64,000 nucleotides of DNA, from NCBI RefSeq assembly GCF_029846715.1, contig NZ_JARVWW010000014.1, positions 141,553 to 205,552 of the forward strand, in the 5' to 3' direction. Position numbers and translations under genes: made by a program. The notes under the pieces are model-generated. The model searched no databases and had not been told where the DNA came from. It saw only the letters and a program-made list of their open reading frames with translations. This DNA is from Bradyrhizobium nivariense (lineage in GTDB: Bacteria; Pseudomonadota; Alphaproteobacteria; Rhizobiales; Xanthobacteraceae). Of this stretch, positions 43,924 through 52,556 are shown piece by piece. Within the stretch, counting starts at the first letter, position 1. The number at the start of each line of letters is the position of its first letter.

Positions 43924-45005
43924 TGATCCTCTCGGGCGATCCACCGCGTAGCCGCGTTCTCACCCTCGTTCTCATCCTCATCATCCTGGCGCTGGCGCTA
44001 ACGCCGTTCCTGTTCCCTGGCGCCAAGGCGCTGAACGTCGCGGCCAAGATCTGCGTCTTTGCCGCGCTGGTTGCCTCCTACGACCTCCTGCTCGGCTATA
44101 CCGGCTCGGTGTCGTTCGCACACACCATGTTCTACGGGATCGGCAGCTACGCGATCGCGATCGCGCTGTACGGCATGGGTCCGAATTGGGGCGCGGTCGC
44201 AACCGGCATCGTCGTCGGCCTGCCGCTGGCCGCGCTGCTTGCGCTCGCGATCGGACTGTTCTCGCTGCGGGTCGCCGCGATCTTCTTTGCCATGATCACG
44301 CTCGCGGTCGCATCCGCCTTCCAGGTGCTGGCCTCGCAGCTCTCCTGGTTGACCGGCGGCGAGGACGGCCGCAGCTTTCAACTGCCGGAGCTGCTGCGCC
44401 CCGGCACGGTGCTGATCTCCAGGAACGTGCTCGGATTCGAGGTCAACGGCCGCATCCTGACCTATTATCTGGTGTTCGCCGTCTCGGCCCTGATGATCCT
44501 CGCTTTGCTGCGGGTGGTGAACTCGCCGTTCGGGCGCGTGTTGCAGGCCATCCGCGAAAACCGCTTCCGCGCCGAGGCGCTCGGCTTCCGCACCGTCTTC
44601 CACCTGACCTACGCCAACTGCCTCGCCGCATTGGTGGCCGCCGGCGCCGGCATTCTTAATGCGCTGTGGCTGCGCTATGCCGGTCCTGATACCTCGCTCA
44701 GCTTCTCGATCATGCTGGACATTCTCTTGATGGTCGTGATCGGCGGCATGGGCACGATCTACGGCGCGATCATCGGCGCCACCATCTTCATCCTCGCCCA
44801 GAACTATTTGCAGTCGCTGATGGGCGTCGCCTCCAAGGCGGCGTCTGAAGCCGGCCTGCCGCTGTTGCCGGGGCTGTTGCATCCCGACCGCTGGCTGCTG
44901 TGGCTCGGGCTGCTCTTCATCGCCAGCGTCTACTTTTTTCCGACCGGCGTGGTCGGACGGCTGCGCAATGGCGGTGGCGACAAGAGCGCGGGCACCTCGC
45001 ATTAA
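43920..45005 (+). CDS. livM: Liv-type ABC transporter permease (LivM)
   Basis: About 361 residues with nine or so membrane segments. VASYDLLLGYTGSVSFAHTM and FYGIGSYAIAIALYGMG form the LivM hallmark, AIRENRFRAEALGFRTVFHL is the ATPase-contact loop, and VVIGGMGTIYGAIIGATIFI is the late conserved helix. The start MMILSGDPPRSR overlaps livH (ATGA at 43920-43923). Its stop TAA overlaps the first CtrA-like half-site at 45002-45005. Completes the operon. Confidence 0.93.
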   Translation: MMILSGDPPRSRVLTLVLILIILALALTPFLFPGAKALNVAAKICVFAALVASYDLLLGYTGSVSFAHTMFYGIGSYAIAIALYGMGPNWGAVATGIVVGLPLAALLALAIGLFSLRVAAIFFAMITLAVASAFQVLASQLSWLTGGEDGRSFQLPELLRPGTVLISRNVLGFEVNGRILTYYLVFAVSALMILALLRVVNSPFGRVLQAIRENRFRAEALGFRTVFHLTYANCLAALVAAGAGILNALWLRYAGPDTSLSFSIMLDILLMVVIGGMGTIYGAIIGATIFILAQNYLQSLMGVASKAASEAGLPLLPGLLHPDRWLLWLGLLFIASVYFFPTGVVGRLRNGGGDKSAGTSH

Positions 45006-45079
45006 CGCGCGGTTAGTGATGCAGCGCAGCGGCTCACTGGACCTGCCTGTGATCGCGCAACGAGTTAATGCTTAGGTAA
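45002..45079. promoter_or_regulatory. two CtrA-like boxes upstream of the cyclic-di-GMP gene
   Basis: TTAA-CGCGCGG-TTAG at 45002-45016 and TTAA-TGCTTAG-GTAA at 45065-45079 both have the 7-base spacing of CtrA sites, each with one mismatch in the second half. They lie 139 and 62 bases before the start at 45141. CtrA controls motility and cyclic-di-GMP genes in alphaproteobacteria, so the match is plausible. Confidence 0.42.
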
Positions 45080-45140
45080 CTGGCTTTCCTAAGGTTTGCG
45101 CCATTTGTGCGGTGTATTCCTGTCCTTCCAGGGAGGGGGA

Positions 45141-48100
45141 ATGCGCCAGGTCTTGTCAGGGGTCGCAGCCGGAATGTCCCTAGCCGCGAAGAACGGCTGG
45201 GAGGCAGCGATTCGCCGCGGACCGGTGCTGTGGCTGACCCTGTGCGGCGTGTTGCTGGTCGCAGGGATCTTCGCCGTGACCGCCATGGCCGTCGGCGAAT
45301 TTCGCGAACGTACCCTGGCCAACCGCGAGCGCGAGCTGGAAAACACGGTGCAGCTGATCGCGCGGCACTTCGATCAGCAATTTGAAGATTCCGACGTTGT
45401 CGCCGCCGATGTGATCGGGCAGATGAACCTGCCGGAGATCAGTTCGGCCGCGATGTTCCGCGAGCGCATGTCCGCACCTGCCACGAACCAGATGCTGCGC
45501 AGCAAGACCAGCTCCGTGTCTTATCTCGGCGACATCGCGATCTACGATGCCGACGGCGAACTGATCAACTGGTCGCGGGCCCAGCCGTTGCCCAAGATCA
45601 ACGTCTCCTCGCGCGCCTACTTTCAGACGTTCAAATCGAATCCGATGGCCGAACCGGTGGCGCTGGAGTCAGTCCGCAGCTTCATCATCGGGAAATGGAC
45701 CACGATCGTCGCGCGTCGACTGAACGGCGCGGACGGCAGCTTCTTCGGCGCGATGGTCCGCCGGATCGATCCGGACAACTACCAGAACTATTTCGCCTCC
45801 GTTGCGCTTGCCGAGGGCACGGCGATCTCGCTGTTCGACCGCGAAGGCAAGATGCTGGCGCGCTACCCGCATGTCGAAGGGCTGATCGGCAGGAACTTCA
45901 AGGACGCGCCGCTGATGCGCAAGATGCTGACAGAGGGTGGCCGGCACACCCTGCGCGTCAAGGGTCCGATCGACGGCGAGGATCGCCTCGGCTCGGCGGC
46001 CTCGCTTTCGCATTTCCCGCTGGTCATCGTCGCGACCAACACCACGAGCGCCGCGCTGGCCGACTGGCGGCAGCAGACCGGTTTCATGGTCACCACCGCC
46101 GCGCTTTCGGCCACCGTGATTGCGCTGATTCTGTTCTTGATCGTTCGCCAGATCAACCGGCAGAACCGCGAGGCGCAGCAACGGCTGGAAGCGGAGCGGA
46201 GGCGGCTCGACACCGCCTTGAACAACATGTCGCAAGGGCTGATCCTGTACGACGCCGCCGGATACATCGTCACCTGCAACCGCCGCTACGCCGACATGTT
46301 CGACCTCTCGCATGACGTCATCAAGCCCGGCTGCCACATCCATGAGGCGATGCACCACCGCAAGGAGCGCGGCGCGTTCGGCGGCGACGTCGAGGCGTTT
46401 TGCGCCGACGTGATGCGGATCGTCGCCGAAGGCACGGTCTCCACCAGGATTCACGAGCTGCCCAACGGCCGCGCTTTCCAGGTCATCAACACTCCGCTCG
46501 CGCAGGGCGGATGGGTGGCAACAATCGAAGACATCACCGAGCGTCGCAATCTGGAGCAGGAACGCGACCGCAACTACATGTTCCTGCGCGAGATCATCGA
46601 TCACATCCCGTCGCAGATCACGGTGAAGGATGCTCGAACGCGGCAATATCTGTTGGTCAACCGGACCGCCGAAGAGCAATTCGGCCAATCGAGTGAAGAC
46701 ATCGTTGGCAAGACCCCCTTCGACATGTACCCGGATGCCTCCGCCAGGGTCGTCACCGACGACGACAGCAAGGCGCTGCAGGCGGCCAAGGGATTGTTCA
46801 AGGACGAACATGCCTGGCAGAGCCAGGCCAAGGGGCTGCGCTACATCACCTCGACCCGGATCGGAATCCGCGACAAGTCCGGCGAGCCGCGCTACCTCAT
46901 CAATGTCGTCGAGGATGTCACCGAACGGCGGCGCGCCGACGAGAAGATCGCGCACATGGCGCATTACGACGCGCTCACCGACCTGCCGAACCGGGTGCTG
47001 TTCCGCGAGCAGATCGAGCGCGAGCTGGAGACGGTCAGCGGCGGCGGTCAATTCGCGGTGCTCTATATCGACGTCGACGAGTTCAAGGGCATCAACGATT
47101 CGCTCGGTCATCACGTCGGTGACGAGCTACTGAAGGCGATCGCGAGCCGCATCCGCGGCTGCCTCGGGCAAGGCGACCTGATCGCGCGGCTCGGCGGCGA
47201 CGAATTCGCGGTGATCCAGTCCGGGATCGAATCGTCCGCCGACGTGGTGTCGTTCGTGACCCGAATCTACGAGGCGATCCGCCGTCCCTATCACTGCTTC
47301 GGGCATCAGCTCTCCACCGACGCCAGCATCGGCATCGCGCTGGCGCCGCAGGACGGCACCGATCTCGACCAGCTCATCAAGAATGCCGACCTCGCGATGT
47401 ACCGCGCCAAGGCCGAAGGACGCCGTACCCACCGCTTCTTCGAGCCGGAGATGGATGCGAGCGCCAAGGCGCGCCTGTCCCTGGAGCAGGATCTGCGCCA
47501 GGCCCTGATGAACGGCGGTTTCGAGATTCACTATCAGCCGCTGGTCGATCTGCGCAGCAACGAGGTCGCCGGCTGCGAGGCGCTGCTGCGCTGGCGGCAT
47601 CCCGAGCGCGGCATGGTGTCGCCGGCGGAGTTCATCCCGATTGCCGAGGACACCGGCCTGATCAACGAGCTCGGCGACTGGGTGCTGCGCATGGCCTGCA
47701 ACGAGGCCGCGACCTGGCCGGCACATGTGCGTGTCGCGGTCAACGTCTCGCCGGTGCAGCTCAAATGCGACACGCTGGCGCTACGGATCGCCGGCGCGCT
47801 CGCCGCTTCCGGCCTCGCCCCGTCCCGGCTCGAGCTCGAGATCACCGAGGCCGTGCTGATCCGCGACGACGAGGCGGCGCTCTCGATCCTGCACCAGCTC
47901 CGCGCGATCGGCGTGCGCATCGCGCTCGACGATTTCGGCACCGGCTACTCCTCGCTGAGCTATCTGAAGCGCTTCCCGTTCGACAAGATCAAGATCGACC
48001 GCTGCTTCGTCGCCGATATCGCGGAGACGAGCGGCGCGCCCGTGATCGTGCAGGCGGTGGTGAACATCGCCGCCGCCAGCAACATGACCACGGTCGCGGA

Positions 48101-48251
48101 GGGCGTCGAGACCGAGGCGCAGCGCGAGATGCTGCGCGCGCTCGGCTGCACGCAGATGCAGGGCTACCTGTTCAGCCGGCCAAAGCCGGCCAGCGAGGTG
48201 CGAAAACTGTTCGGCCCAGGCAATGCCGTACCGGTGGCGGCGGTGGCCTGA
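45141..48251 (+). CDS. membrane dCache-PAS-PAS-GGDEF-EAL cyclic-di-GMP protein
   Basis: About 1036 residues. A first membrane helix near 32-55 (VLWLTLCGVLLVAGIFAV) and a second near 310-335 (TTAALSATVIALILFLIVRQ) enclose a periplasmic dCache sensor. Two PAS domains follow (LNNMSQGLILYDAAGYIVTC; DHIPSQITVKDARTRQYLLV), then GGDEF with an intact RLGGDEFAVI near 684 and EAL with intact Glu813 in GCEALLRWRHPERG plus DDFGTGYSSL. Both cyclase and phosphodiesterase sites look functional. Start ATG 45141 follows GGGAGGGGGA; an ATG 11 codons later is possible. It ends in TGATG, coupling it to the next cyclase gene. Confidence 0.92.
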   Translation: MRQVLSGVAAGMSLAAKNGWEAAIRRGPVLWLTLCGVLLVAGIFAVTAMAVGEFRERTLANRERELENTVQLIARHFDQQFEDSDVVAADVIGQMNLPEISSAAMFRERMSAPATNQMLRSKTSSVSYLGDIAIYDADGELINWSRAQPLPKINVSSRAYFQTFKSNPMAEPVALESVRSFIIGKWTTIVARRLNGADGSFFGAMVRRIDPDNYQNYFASVALAEGTAISLFDREGKMLARYPHVEGLIGRNFKDAPLMRKMLTEGGRHTLRVKGPIDGEDRLGSAASLSHFPLVIVATNTTSAALADWRQQTGFMVTTAALSATVIALILFLIVRQINRQNREAQQRLEAERRRLDTALNNMSQGLILYDAAGYIVTCNRRYADMFDLSHDVIKPGCHIHEAMHHRKERGAFGGDVEAFCADVMRIVAEGTVSTRIHELPNGRAFQVINTPLAQGGWVATIEDITERRNLEQERDRNYMFLREIIDHIPSQITVKDARTRQYLLVNRTAEEQFGQSSEDIVGKTPFDMYPDASARVVTDDDSKALQAAKGLFKDEHAWQSQAKGLRYITSTRIGIRDKSGEPRYLINVVEDVTERRRADEKIAHMAHYDALTDLPNRVLFREQIERELETVSGGGQFAVLYIDVDEFKGINDSLGHHVGDELLKAIASRIRGCLGQGDLIARLGGDEFAVIQSGIESSADVVSFVTRIYEAIRRPYHCFGHQLSTDASIGIALAPQDGTDLDQLIKNADLAMYRAKAEGRRTHRFFEPEMDASAKARLSLEQDLRQALMNGGFEIHYQPLVDLRSNEVAGCEALLRWRHPERGMVSPAEFIPIAEDTGLINELGDWVLRMACNEAATWPAHVRVAVNVSPVQLKCDTLALRIAGALAASGLAPSRLELEITEAVLIRDDEAALSILHQLRAIGVRIALDDFGTGYSSLSYLKRFPFDKIKIDRCFVADIAETSGAPVIVQAVVNIAAASNMTTVAEGVETEAQREMLRALGCTQMQGYLFSRPKPASEVRKLFGPGNAVPVAAVA

Positions 48252-49318
48252 TGGCGAAGCCAGCCAAAACTCCAGGCAAGACTTCACCCAAGGCCGTCGA
48301 CGTTGCGGATTCCTATGCCGTGCGGCTGATGCAGCATCTGGTGGTGCCGACCTTCGTGATCGACCCGAAGCGCCGCGTCGTGATCTGGAACAGAGCCTGC
48401 GAGCGGCTGACCGGCGTTGCCGCCTCGGAGGTGATCGGCACCAATAAGCACTGGCAGGCTTTCTACGAGACCAGGCGCCCTTGTCTCGCCGACCTCGTGG
48501 CGCTCGACCGCCCGGAGCAGTTGCCGGAGTTCTACTCGGAATATGCCGCGCGCGGGCATAACGGGCTCGGCTTCAGCGCCGAGAACTGGTGCGTGATGCC
48601 GAAGCTCGGCAGCCAGCTCTATCTCGCCATCGACGCCGGCCCGATCCACGACGAGGCCGGGCATCTGATCGCGGTGGTGGAGACGCTGCGCGACCTCACC
48701 GACCAGAAGCGCGCCGAGATGGCGCTGAAGGAGCTTGCCACCAAGGACGGGCTGACCGGCCTGTCGAACCGCCGCGCGTTCGACCAGATGCTGATGAGCG
48801 AATGGGAGCGCGCCCAGCGGACGCAGAAGCCGATGGCGCTGCTGTTCGTCGACGTCGACCATTTCAAGCTGTTCAACGACCGCCACGGCCACCAGAGCGG
48901 CGACGAATGCCTGCGTGCGGTCGCTTCCGTCGTCAGCCGCCACGCCGTGCGCCCGCTCGATCTTGCCAGCCGCTATGGCGGCGAGGAATTCGCGCTGATC
49001 CTGCCGGACCTGGATGGCGATGCCGCCTGCACCATCGCCGACGAGATCCGCTGCGCCGTCATGGCCCTGCGGATCGCCCATGGCGCCATCGGGGCCGGCG
49101 ACCACGTCACCCTCAGCGTCGGCGTCGCCAGCCATATTCCGGGCGAAGCCGACGGCAGCCCCGACCGGCTGCTCGGTGCGGCCGACGAGGCGCTCTATGC
49201 GGCCAAACGGCTCGGCCGCAACCGCGTCATCTGCGCCGAACGCGTTCTCGCCGAGTTCGCCGGCCTCGGCCGCGATCCCACGGTGGTTCCGGTCCCTTTC
49301 CGGCGTAAAATGGCCTAG
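48251..49318 (+). CDS. PAS-GGDEF diguanylate cyclase
   Basis: About 355 residues. A PAS domain (residues 20-155, VVPTFVIDPKRRVVIWNRAC) is followed by a GGDEF domain with LTGLSNRRAFDQMLMSEW, VDVDHFKLFNDRHGHQSGD and the catalytic RYGGEEFALILPDLDG near 243. No RxxD inhibitory site is obvious four residues before GGEEF (PLDLASRYGGEEF lacks it). The start codon shares one base with the stop of the upstream GGDEF-EAL gene (TGATG at 48249-48253), so the two are translationally coupled and probably tune one cyclic-di-GMP pool. A tRNA gene follows 58 bases downstream. Confidence 0.93.
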   Translation: MAKPAKTPGKTSPKAVDVADSYAVRLMQHLVVPTFVIDPKRRVVIWNRACERLTGVAASEVIGTNKHWQAFYETRRPCLADLVALDRPEQLPEFYSEYAARGHNGLGFSAENWCVMPKLGSQLYLAIDAGPIHDEAGHLIAVVETLRDLTDQKRAEMALKELATKDGLTGLSNRRAFDQMLMSEWERAQRTQKPMALLFVDVDHFKLFNDRHGHQSGDECLRAVASVVSRHAVRPLDLASRYGGEEFALILPDLDGDAACTIADEIRCAVMALRIAHGAIGAGDHVTLSVGVASHIPGEADGSPDRLLGAADEALYAAKRLGRNRVICAERVLAEFAGLGRDPTVVPVPFRRKMA

Positions 49319-49376
49319 CGCAACGCGGCGAGAAGCGGTTGCCCGCCCCCCGCCAATCGGCTAAACGAAGCCCACT

Positions 49377-49453
49377 GCACCCGTAGCTCAGCTGGATAGA
49401 GCGTTGCCCTCCGAAGGCAAAGGTCACACGTTCGAATCGTGTCGGGTGCGCCA
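49377..49453 (+). tRNA. tRNA-Arg (anticodon CCG)
   Basis: A 77-base cloverleaf with encoded CCA. Acceptor stem GCACCCG/CGGGTGC, D arm GCTC-AGCTGGATA-GAGC, anticodon arm TTGCC-CTCCGAA-GGCAA with anticodon CCG (reads CGG), variable loop, T arm ACACG-TTCGAAT-CGTGT, discriminator G then CCA. The 3' half (49411-49454) is repeated with four mismatches at 53800-53843, which marks the tRNA as an integration site. Confidence 0.97.
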
Positions 49454-49454
49454 G
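49411..49454 (+). repeat. left attachment-type repeat (3' end of tRNA-Arg)
   Basis: 44 bases from CCGAAGGCAAAGG to GTGCGCCAG, covering the anticodon loop to CCA plus one base. Forty of 44 positions match the copy at 53800-53843. This copy completes the functional tRNA. Confidence 0.85.
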
Positions 49455-49749
49455 TAGAATCGGCCTCTTTCAGAAATTTCCTGAATTTGTCTGCCCGTTG
49501 GGGTAAGCACTGGGTAAGCAGCGGCGCCTGACAGTTGGTCAACCCAGGTTTTTTCTTGAAAGTACCCCCACCATGTTTGGGGCCCCAGTGCTTCGCTTTT
49601 GGAGCAATAAAAGAGCATTTCCACGAATGCGGGGCCCACAATGATGATTGCGGCTGACGAGCGCTGCGTCTCATGAAGACGTGAGAGCCCTTGACCGCGC
49701 GAGGACTAGACCAGCGCGCGCGCTCTCTTCGATCAGAAGGCCTACACTA
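49454..49749. other. island left margin: direct and inverted repeats, no gene
   Basis: No plausible gene. GGGTAAGCA occurs twice, at 49501-49509 and 49512-49520, like arm-type binding sites of tyrosine integrases. AAGCACTGGG (49505-49514) and CCCAGTGCTT (49584-49593) form a 10-bp inverted repeat 69 bases apart. The base composition shifts towards AT here. An integrase gene would normally be found in this position and is absent. Confidence 0.55.
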
Positions 49750-51393
49750 TTAACTTTCCTTCCAGGACTGCAATAGCTCCGCAATACGGTTGTCGCGATT
49801 CTGAACAACCTGCCGATAACACTGTATCGCGGCGCGAACGCGCTCAGCTACGGTGTCATAGAGCGCGGCATCTAACCGATAATCAGTATCATCTCGAAGC
49901 AGATTCTGCTCAATGGCCCGGGCTATGCTGCCTTTGGGCGAAGCGACGTGCATCTCGGGTGAGCCTTCCCAGGAGAAATCCTGATACCAGGATTCCCTCT
50001 CGTCGTAGGAGGCCCACAGTTCGCGATTCAATGAAACGCTGCCACACTCGCCGTCGAATGTGTCCCAATCGTCAGGATCCGCTACTTGATCCAGATACTT
50101 TACACACGATGCGAGGTCGACCGCCTCATAGAAGAACTGGCCTTTGGTAGGATCTACGTCATCGTCGACGGATAAGCCATTGCTGTCGAAGCGATCGAGA
50201 GCGATAAGCCAACGCCCTTCCAGACTTTCACGTTGAACATCCTCCGACCCTATTGATTCGGAAGTATCAAGGTGAGGGCTAACCGAAAATGACAGATTTG
50301 CCCCTTCGGAACACATGGGAAGCAATGTGAATTGGTGGAGCCAACGCAGACGGCGCGGCAGATCATCTTTTCCCATTCCCGAGGCAAACAAAATGCTGGG
50401 GTCATAGCTGCGCACATCTAAGGAGCGGTTTGCGGCTTGGTGTCCCCGGATGTGAAATGAAAGCCGCTTTTCGAATATTGGCGCCCAATTGTAGTTTGTC
50501 TCCATGGGACCGATGCCAAACCAGACCTCACGATAAATGCTGACGCTGACCGGCATTCGATGCTTTGTTGGAAGCGGCCTGTTCTCCCGCAAGAATCCTG
50601 TCACCGCATCAGGGTCTCTATCAAAATCGATCTGATATGCTTCTCCCTCGATCGACGTGAGGGGACCGACATCTCGTCGATAGAGAAGCACGGTTGGGGC
50701 GTAGCCCAGATAGCTTACATGCCGAGCTGCCCGATCGCTGAAGAAAATGCTGGATGGCAGCGAACCGTAATGCCCGAATACACCGTCAATATCCCAGCCG
50801 ATCCTGCGCGACTGAAGTGTATCGAGGTACGTTCCGAGGTCATTGCGGCGCATCGCCCCCTCTGCCATCCGCACTAAAAGCTCGCGGATCTGATCCATCG
50901 ATGCGATCTTCTCGTCCGGGACGTCGTCTGCGAGCTGATAGCTGGTATTCTCGAAGAGCCGCAGCGCGATCAGATCGGGATCATAGTTCAACGCTTTCGC
51001 TGCCCCCTCAGCGAGTCGCAAATACTTTGAGGCGGTCTTCGTGAGCGCTTGGACTCTCTTGCTATTGGGGTCCGGTGTACCGTCCTCGGGCAGAACATAG
51101 TTGTGCAACTGTTTCGTGGAATCGCCTTTCTGGCCCATACGCAGATCGCGCAAGAGGCTTTCGGACCGAAGACCCTTGGCCTTCAACTCATTTAGGATAG
51201 ACTTGAGATTTTGGGCGACACGTATCCTATCGCTTACCTTGTCAATCATCTTCCGGTCGTCGAGTCTCTTTCGTATCGACTTCGCGCGGAGGCGATCAGA
51301 AACCAATCTTTTCGCTTCAGCCGCCTTCTCGACCAACGCCTTATCGGTCTCTCGTGCAGAGCCGCTAGGGAATTGAATTATATTTTCTGGCAT
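49750..51393 (-). CDS. unrecognised 547-residue protein of the tRNA island
   Basis: I do not recognise this protein. The first 110 residues are highly charged and helical (KALVEKAAEAKRLVSDRLRA, DKVSDRIRVAQNLKSILNEL, LRSESLLRDLRMGQKG), possibly a helix-turn-helix or coiled-coil region. The rest is rich in aromatic and acidic residues, with strands such as SIFFSDRAARHVSYLGYAPT and MPVSVSIYREVWFGIGPMET, and acidic blocks like DDVDPTKGQFFYEAVD. No signal peptide, membrane segment, Walker motif or nuclease motif is obvious. It starts 14 bases after a DUF4258-like gene on the same strand, so they form an operon. Codon use is less GC-biased than in the flanking chromosome, consistent with acquisition by transfer. 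Confidence 0.7.
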   Translation of the reverse strand: MPENIIQFPSGSARETDKALVEKAAEAKRLVSDRLRAKSIRKRLDDRKMIDKVSDRIRVAQNLKSILNELKAKGLRSESLLRDLRMGQKGDSTKQLHNYVLPEDGTPDPNSKRVQALTKTASKYLRLAEGAAKALNYDPDLIALRLFENTSYQLADDVPDEKIASMDQIRELLVRMAEGAMRRNDLGTYLDTLQSRRIGWDIDGVFGHYGSLPSSIFFSDRAARHVSYLGYAPTVLLYRRDVGPLTSIEGEAYQIDFDRDPDAVTGFLRENRPLPTKHRMPVSVSIYREVWFGIGPMETNYNWAPIFEKRLSFHIRGHQAANRSLDVRSYDPSILFASGMGKDDLPRRLRWLHQFTLLPMCSEGANLSFSVSPHLDTSESIGSEDVQRESLEGRWLIALDRFDSNGLSVDDDVDPTKGQFFYEAVDLASCVKYLDQVADPDDWDTFDGECGSVSLNRELWASYDERESWYQDFSWEGSPEMHVASPKGSIARAIEQNLLRDDTDYRLDAALYDTVAERVRAAIQCYRQVVQNRDNRIAELLQSWKES

Positions 51394-51407
51394 GGTGACA
51401 CCCTGTC

Positions 51408-51752
51408 TCAGGCAGACTTCCGCCGACGAGTACGGTAGACCTTGCGATATCTCTTTCCGCGAAAACCGCTCGGCCGCAGCACAGTCATGACTTCACCGTC
51501 CTGGCTTTCGACCACCGCGATCCTAGCGGCACGATCGACGATGCTGGATGGATAGCCCTCCGCGAGAAGCTCTCTTCGGCGGTTACGGGAAATCGAACGA
51601 GCGACACAGCCGGCCCCCACTGGCGACTCTCGATCCGCACCGAACAGCAAGAGCACGAGGTCGGCACTCCGTACCCCACGCTGTTGCGCACGCCGTCTGG
51701 CATGTGTGCTAAACTGAACATCCTTCGTTGATTGGCTTCCTACTGACTTCAC
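51408..51752 (-). CDS. DUF4258-like small protein of the tRNA island
   Basis: About 114 residues. VQFSTHARRRAQQRGVRSAD matches the DUF4258 pattern in which a conserved histidine and arginines follow a short strand; the domain ends VVESQDGEVMTVLRPSGFRG and a basic tail KRYRKVYRTRRRKSA. DUF4258 proteins resemble small toxin-like nuclease folds and are often found in mobile DNA. I chose the GTG at 51752 because GGAGGGACACC stands directly before it; an in-frame start 22 codons upstream lacks this. Upstream partner of the 547-residue protein (14-base gap). An inverted repeat CTTTTG-N10-CAAAAG at 51843-51864 lies about 90 bases upstream and may be an operator. Confidence 0.7.
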   Translation of the reverse strand: MKSVGSQSTKDVQFSTHARRRAQQRGVRSADLVLLLFGADRESPVGAGCVARSISRNRRRELLAEGYPSSIVDRAARIAVVESQDGEVMTVLRPSGFRGKRYRKVYRTRRRKSA

Positions 51753-52047
51753 GGTGTCCCTCCGCGCTCGAATGGGCGCGTAAGGGATAAGTCCGGGTCG
51801 GCCGGTCACGCATTCCAAATCCTCCGAAGAAATGGCAGATTTCTTTTGAACATTATCCCAAAAGTCCTTTGAATATAGCGTCGTTTTTGGGCCGCCCGCA
51901 TTTGAAGACGTTCGGGACGGGCGAGGCGCCTAAATGATTGCAGCAGAAGCATGCTAACAAGCATCGTACAATCTAGGATTGATCTACGCATTCATTTGCC
52001 TGAGGTATCCGGAACAGGAACCAAGGCCACGCATTTGAGGAGAACGC

Positions 52048-52431
52048 ATGGCTGACTCTGCAGAAGCGCCGGACCGCGAGCCCCGAGCCGAGAGGATTCT
52101 TACTGAAACGGATGAGTACATCGAGCTTACAGTTGGCGACACTATCTGGAAGAATGCTCAAGACCTCTACTTCCTGGAAGAGGACTATCGCGTAAGCGGC
52201 GAGGTCTGGCGCGTTCACAAGGGCGACGCCGACCCTTATCCCTCAAGGCCGCACGCTCATTGCATCGCGGGAGCAAAGCGGTTCGTTGGGTGCAAACTCC
52301 ATCTCGGTACGCGAGAGTTATTCGATGGCAGCCAGCCAATCGGACGTTACCTACACCGAAAACAGTTCGATGCTTTGATCGCATTGATCCGGCCGAAATT
52401 TCCGGATCTCACTCTGCCACTACTTGTCTAG
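52048..52431 (+). CDS. hypothetical 127-residue island protein with PHAHC motif
   Basis: Starts 7 bases after a good ribosome site (GAGGAG). The core reads EVWRVHKGDADPYPSRPHAH followed by CIAGAKRFVGCKLHLGTREL; the His-x-His-Cys cluster and a second cysteine could bind metal. The C-terminus (RYLHRKQFDALIALIRPKFP) looks helical. I recall similar small proteins with a PSxPHAH element from mobile regions but know no function. It is divergent from the DUF4258-like operon across 295 bases and is followed after 125 bases by the nuclease pair. Confidence 0.65.
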   Translation: MADSAEAPDREPRAERILTETDEYIELTVGDTIWKNAQDLYFLEEDYRVSGEVWRVHKGDADPYPSRPHAHCIAGAKRFVGCKLHLGTRELFDGSQPIGRYLHRKQFDALIALIRPKFPDLTLPLLV

Positions 52432-52556
52432 TCCCATGGTGGCCTTCCGCCTCGGATCATGGGCCTGATTGGGCGGGCGCGCGAGTCATTCTAGAGGCTT
52501 CGAGACCTCCGGTCTGACAGGCGCCGGTCACGCCAGTCGCGGAGCAACCTTTCCGG

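Noticed and set aside
49315..49674. Minus-strand frame across the tRNA that translates to ...APDTIRTCDLCLRRATLYPAE...
   Set aside because: This peptide is the translated complement of a tRNA gene, a well-known false gene; the tRNA explains the sequence.
51806..51991. 61-codon minus-strand frame upstream of the DUF4258-like gene
   Set aside because: No ribosome site, very basic random-looking sequence, and it covers the promoter region of the island operon.
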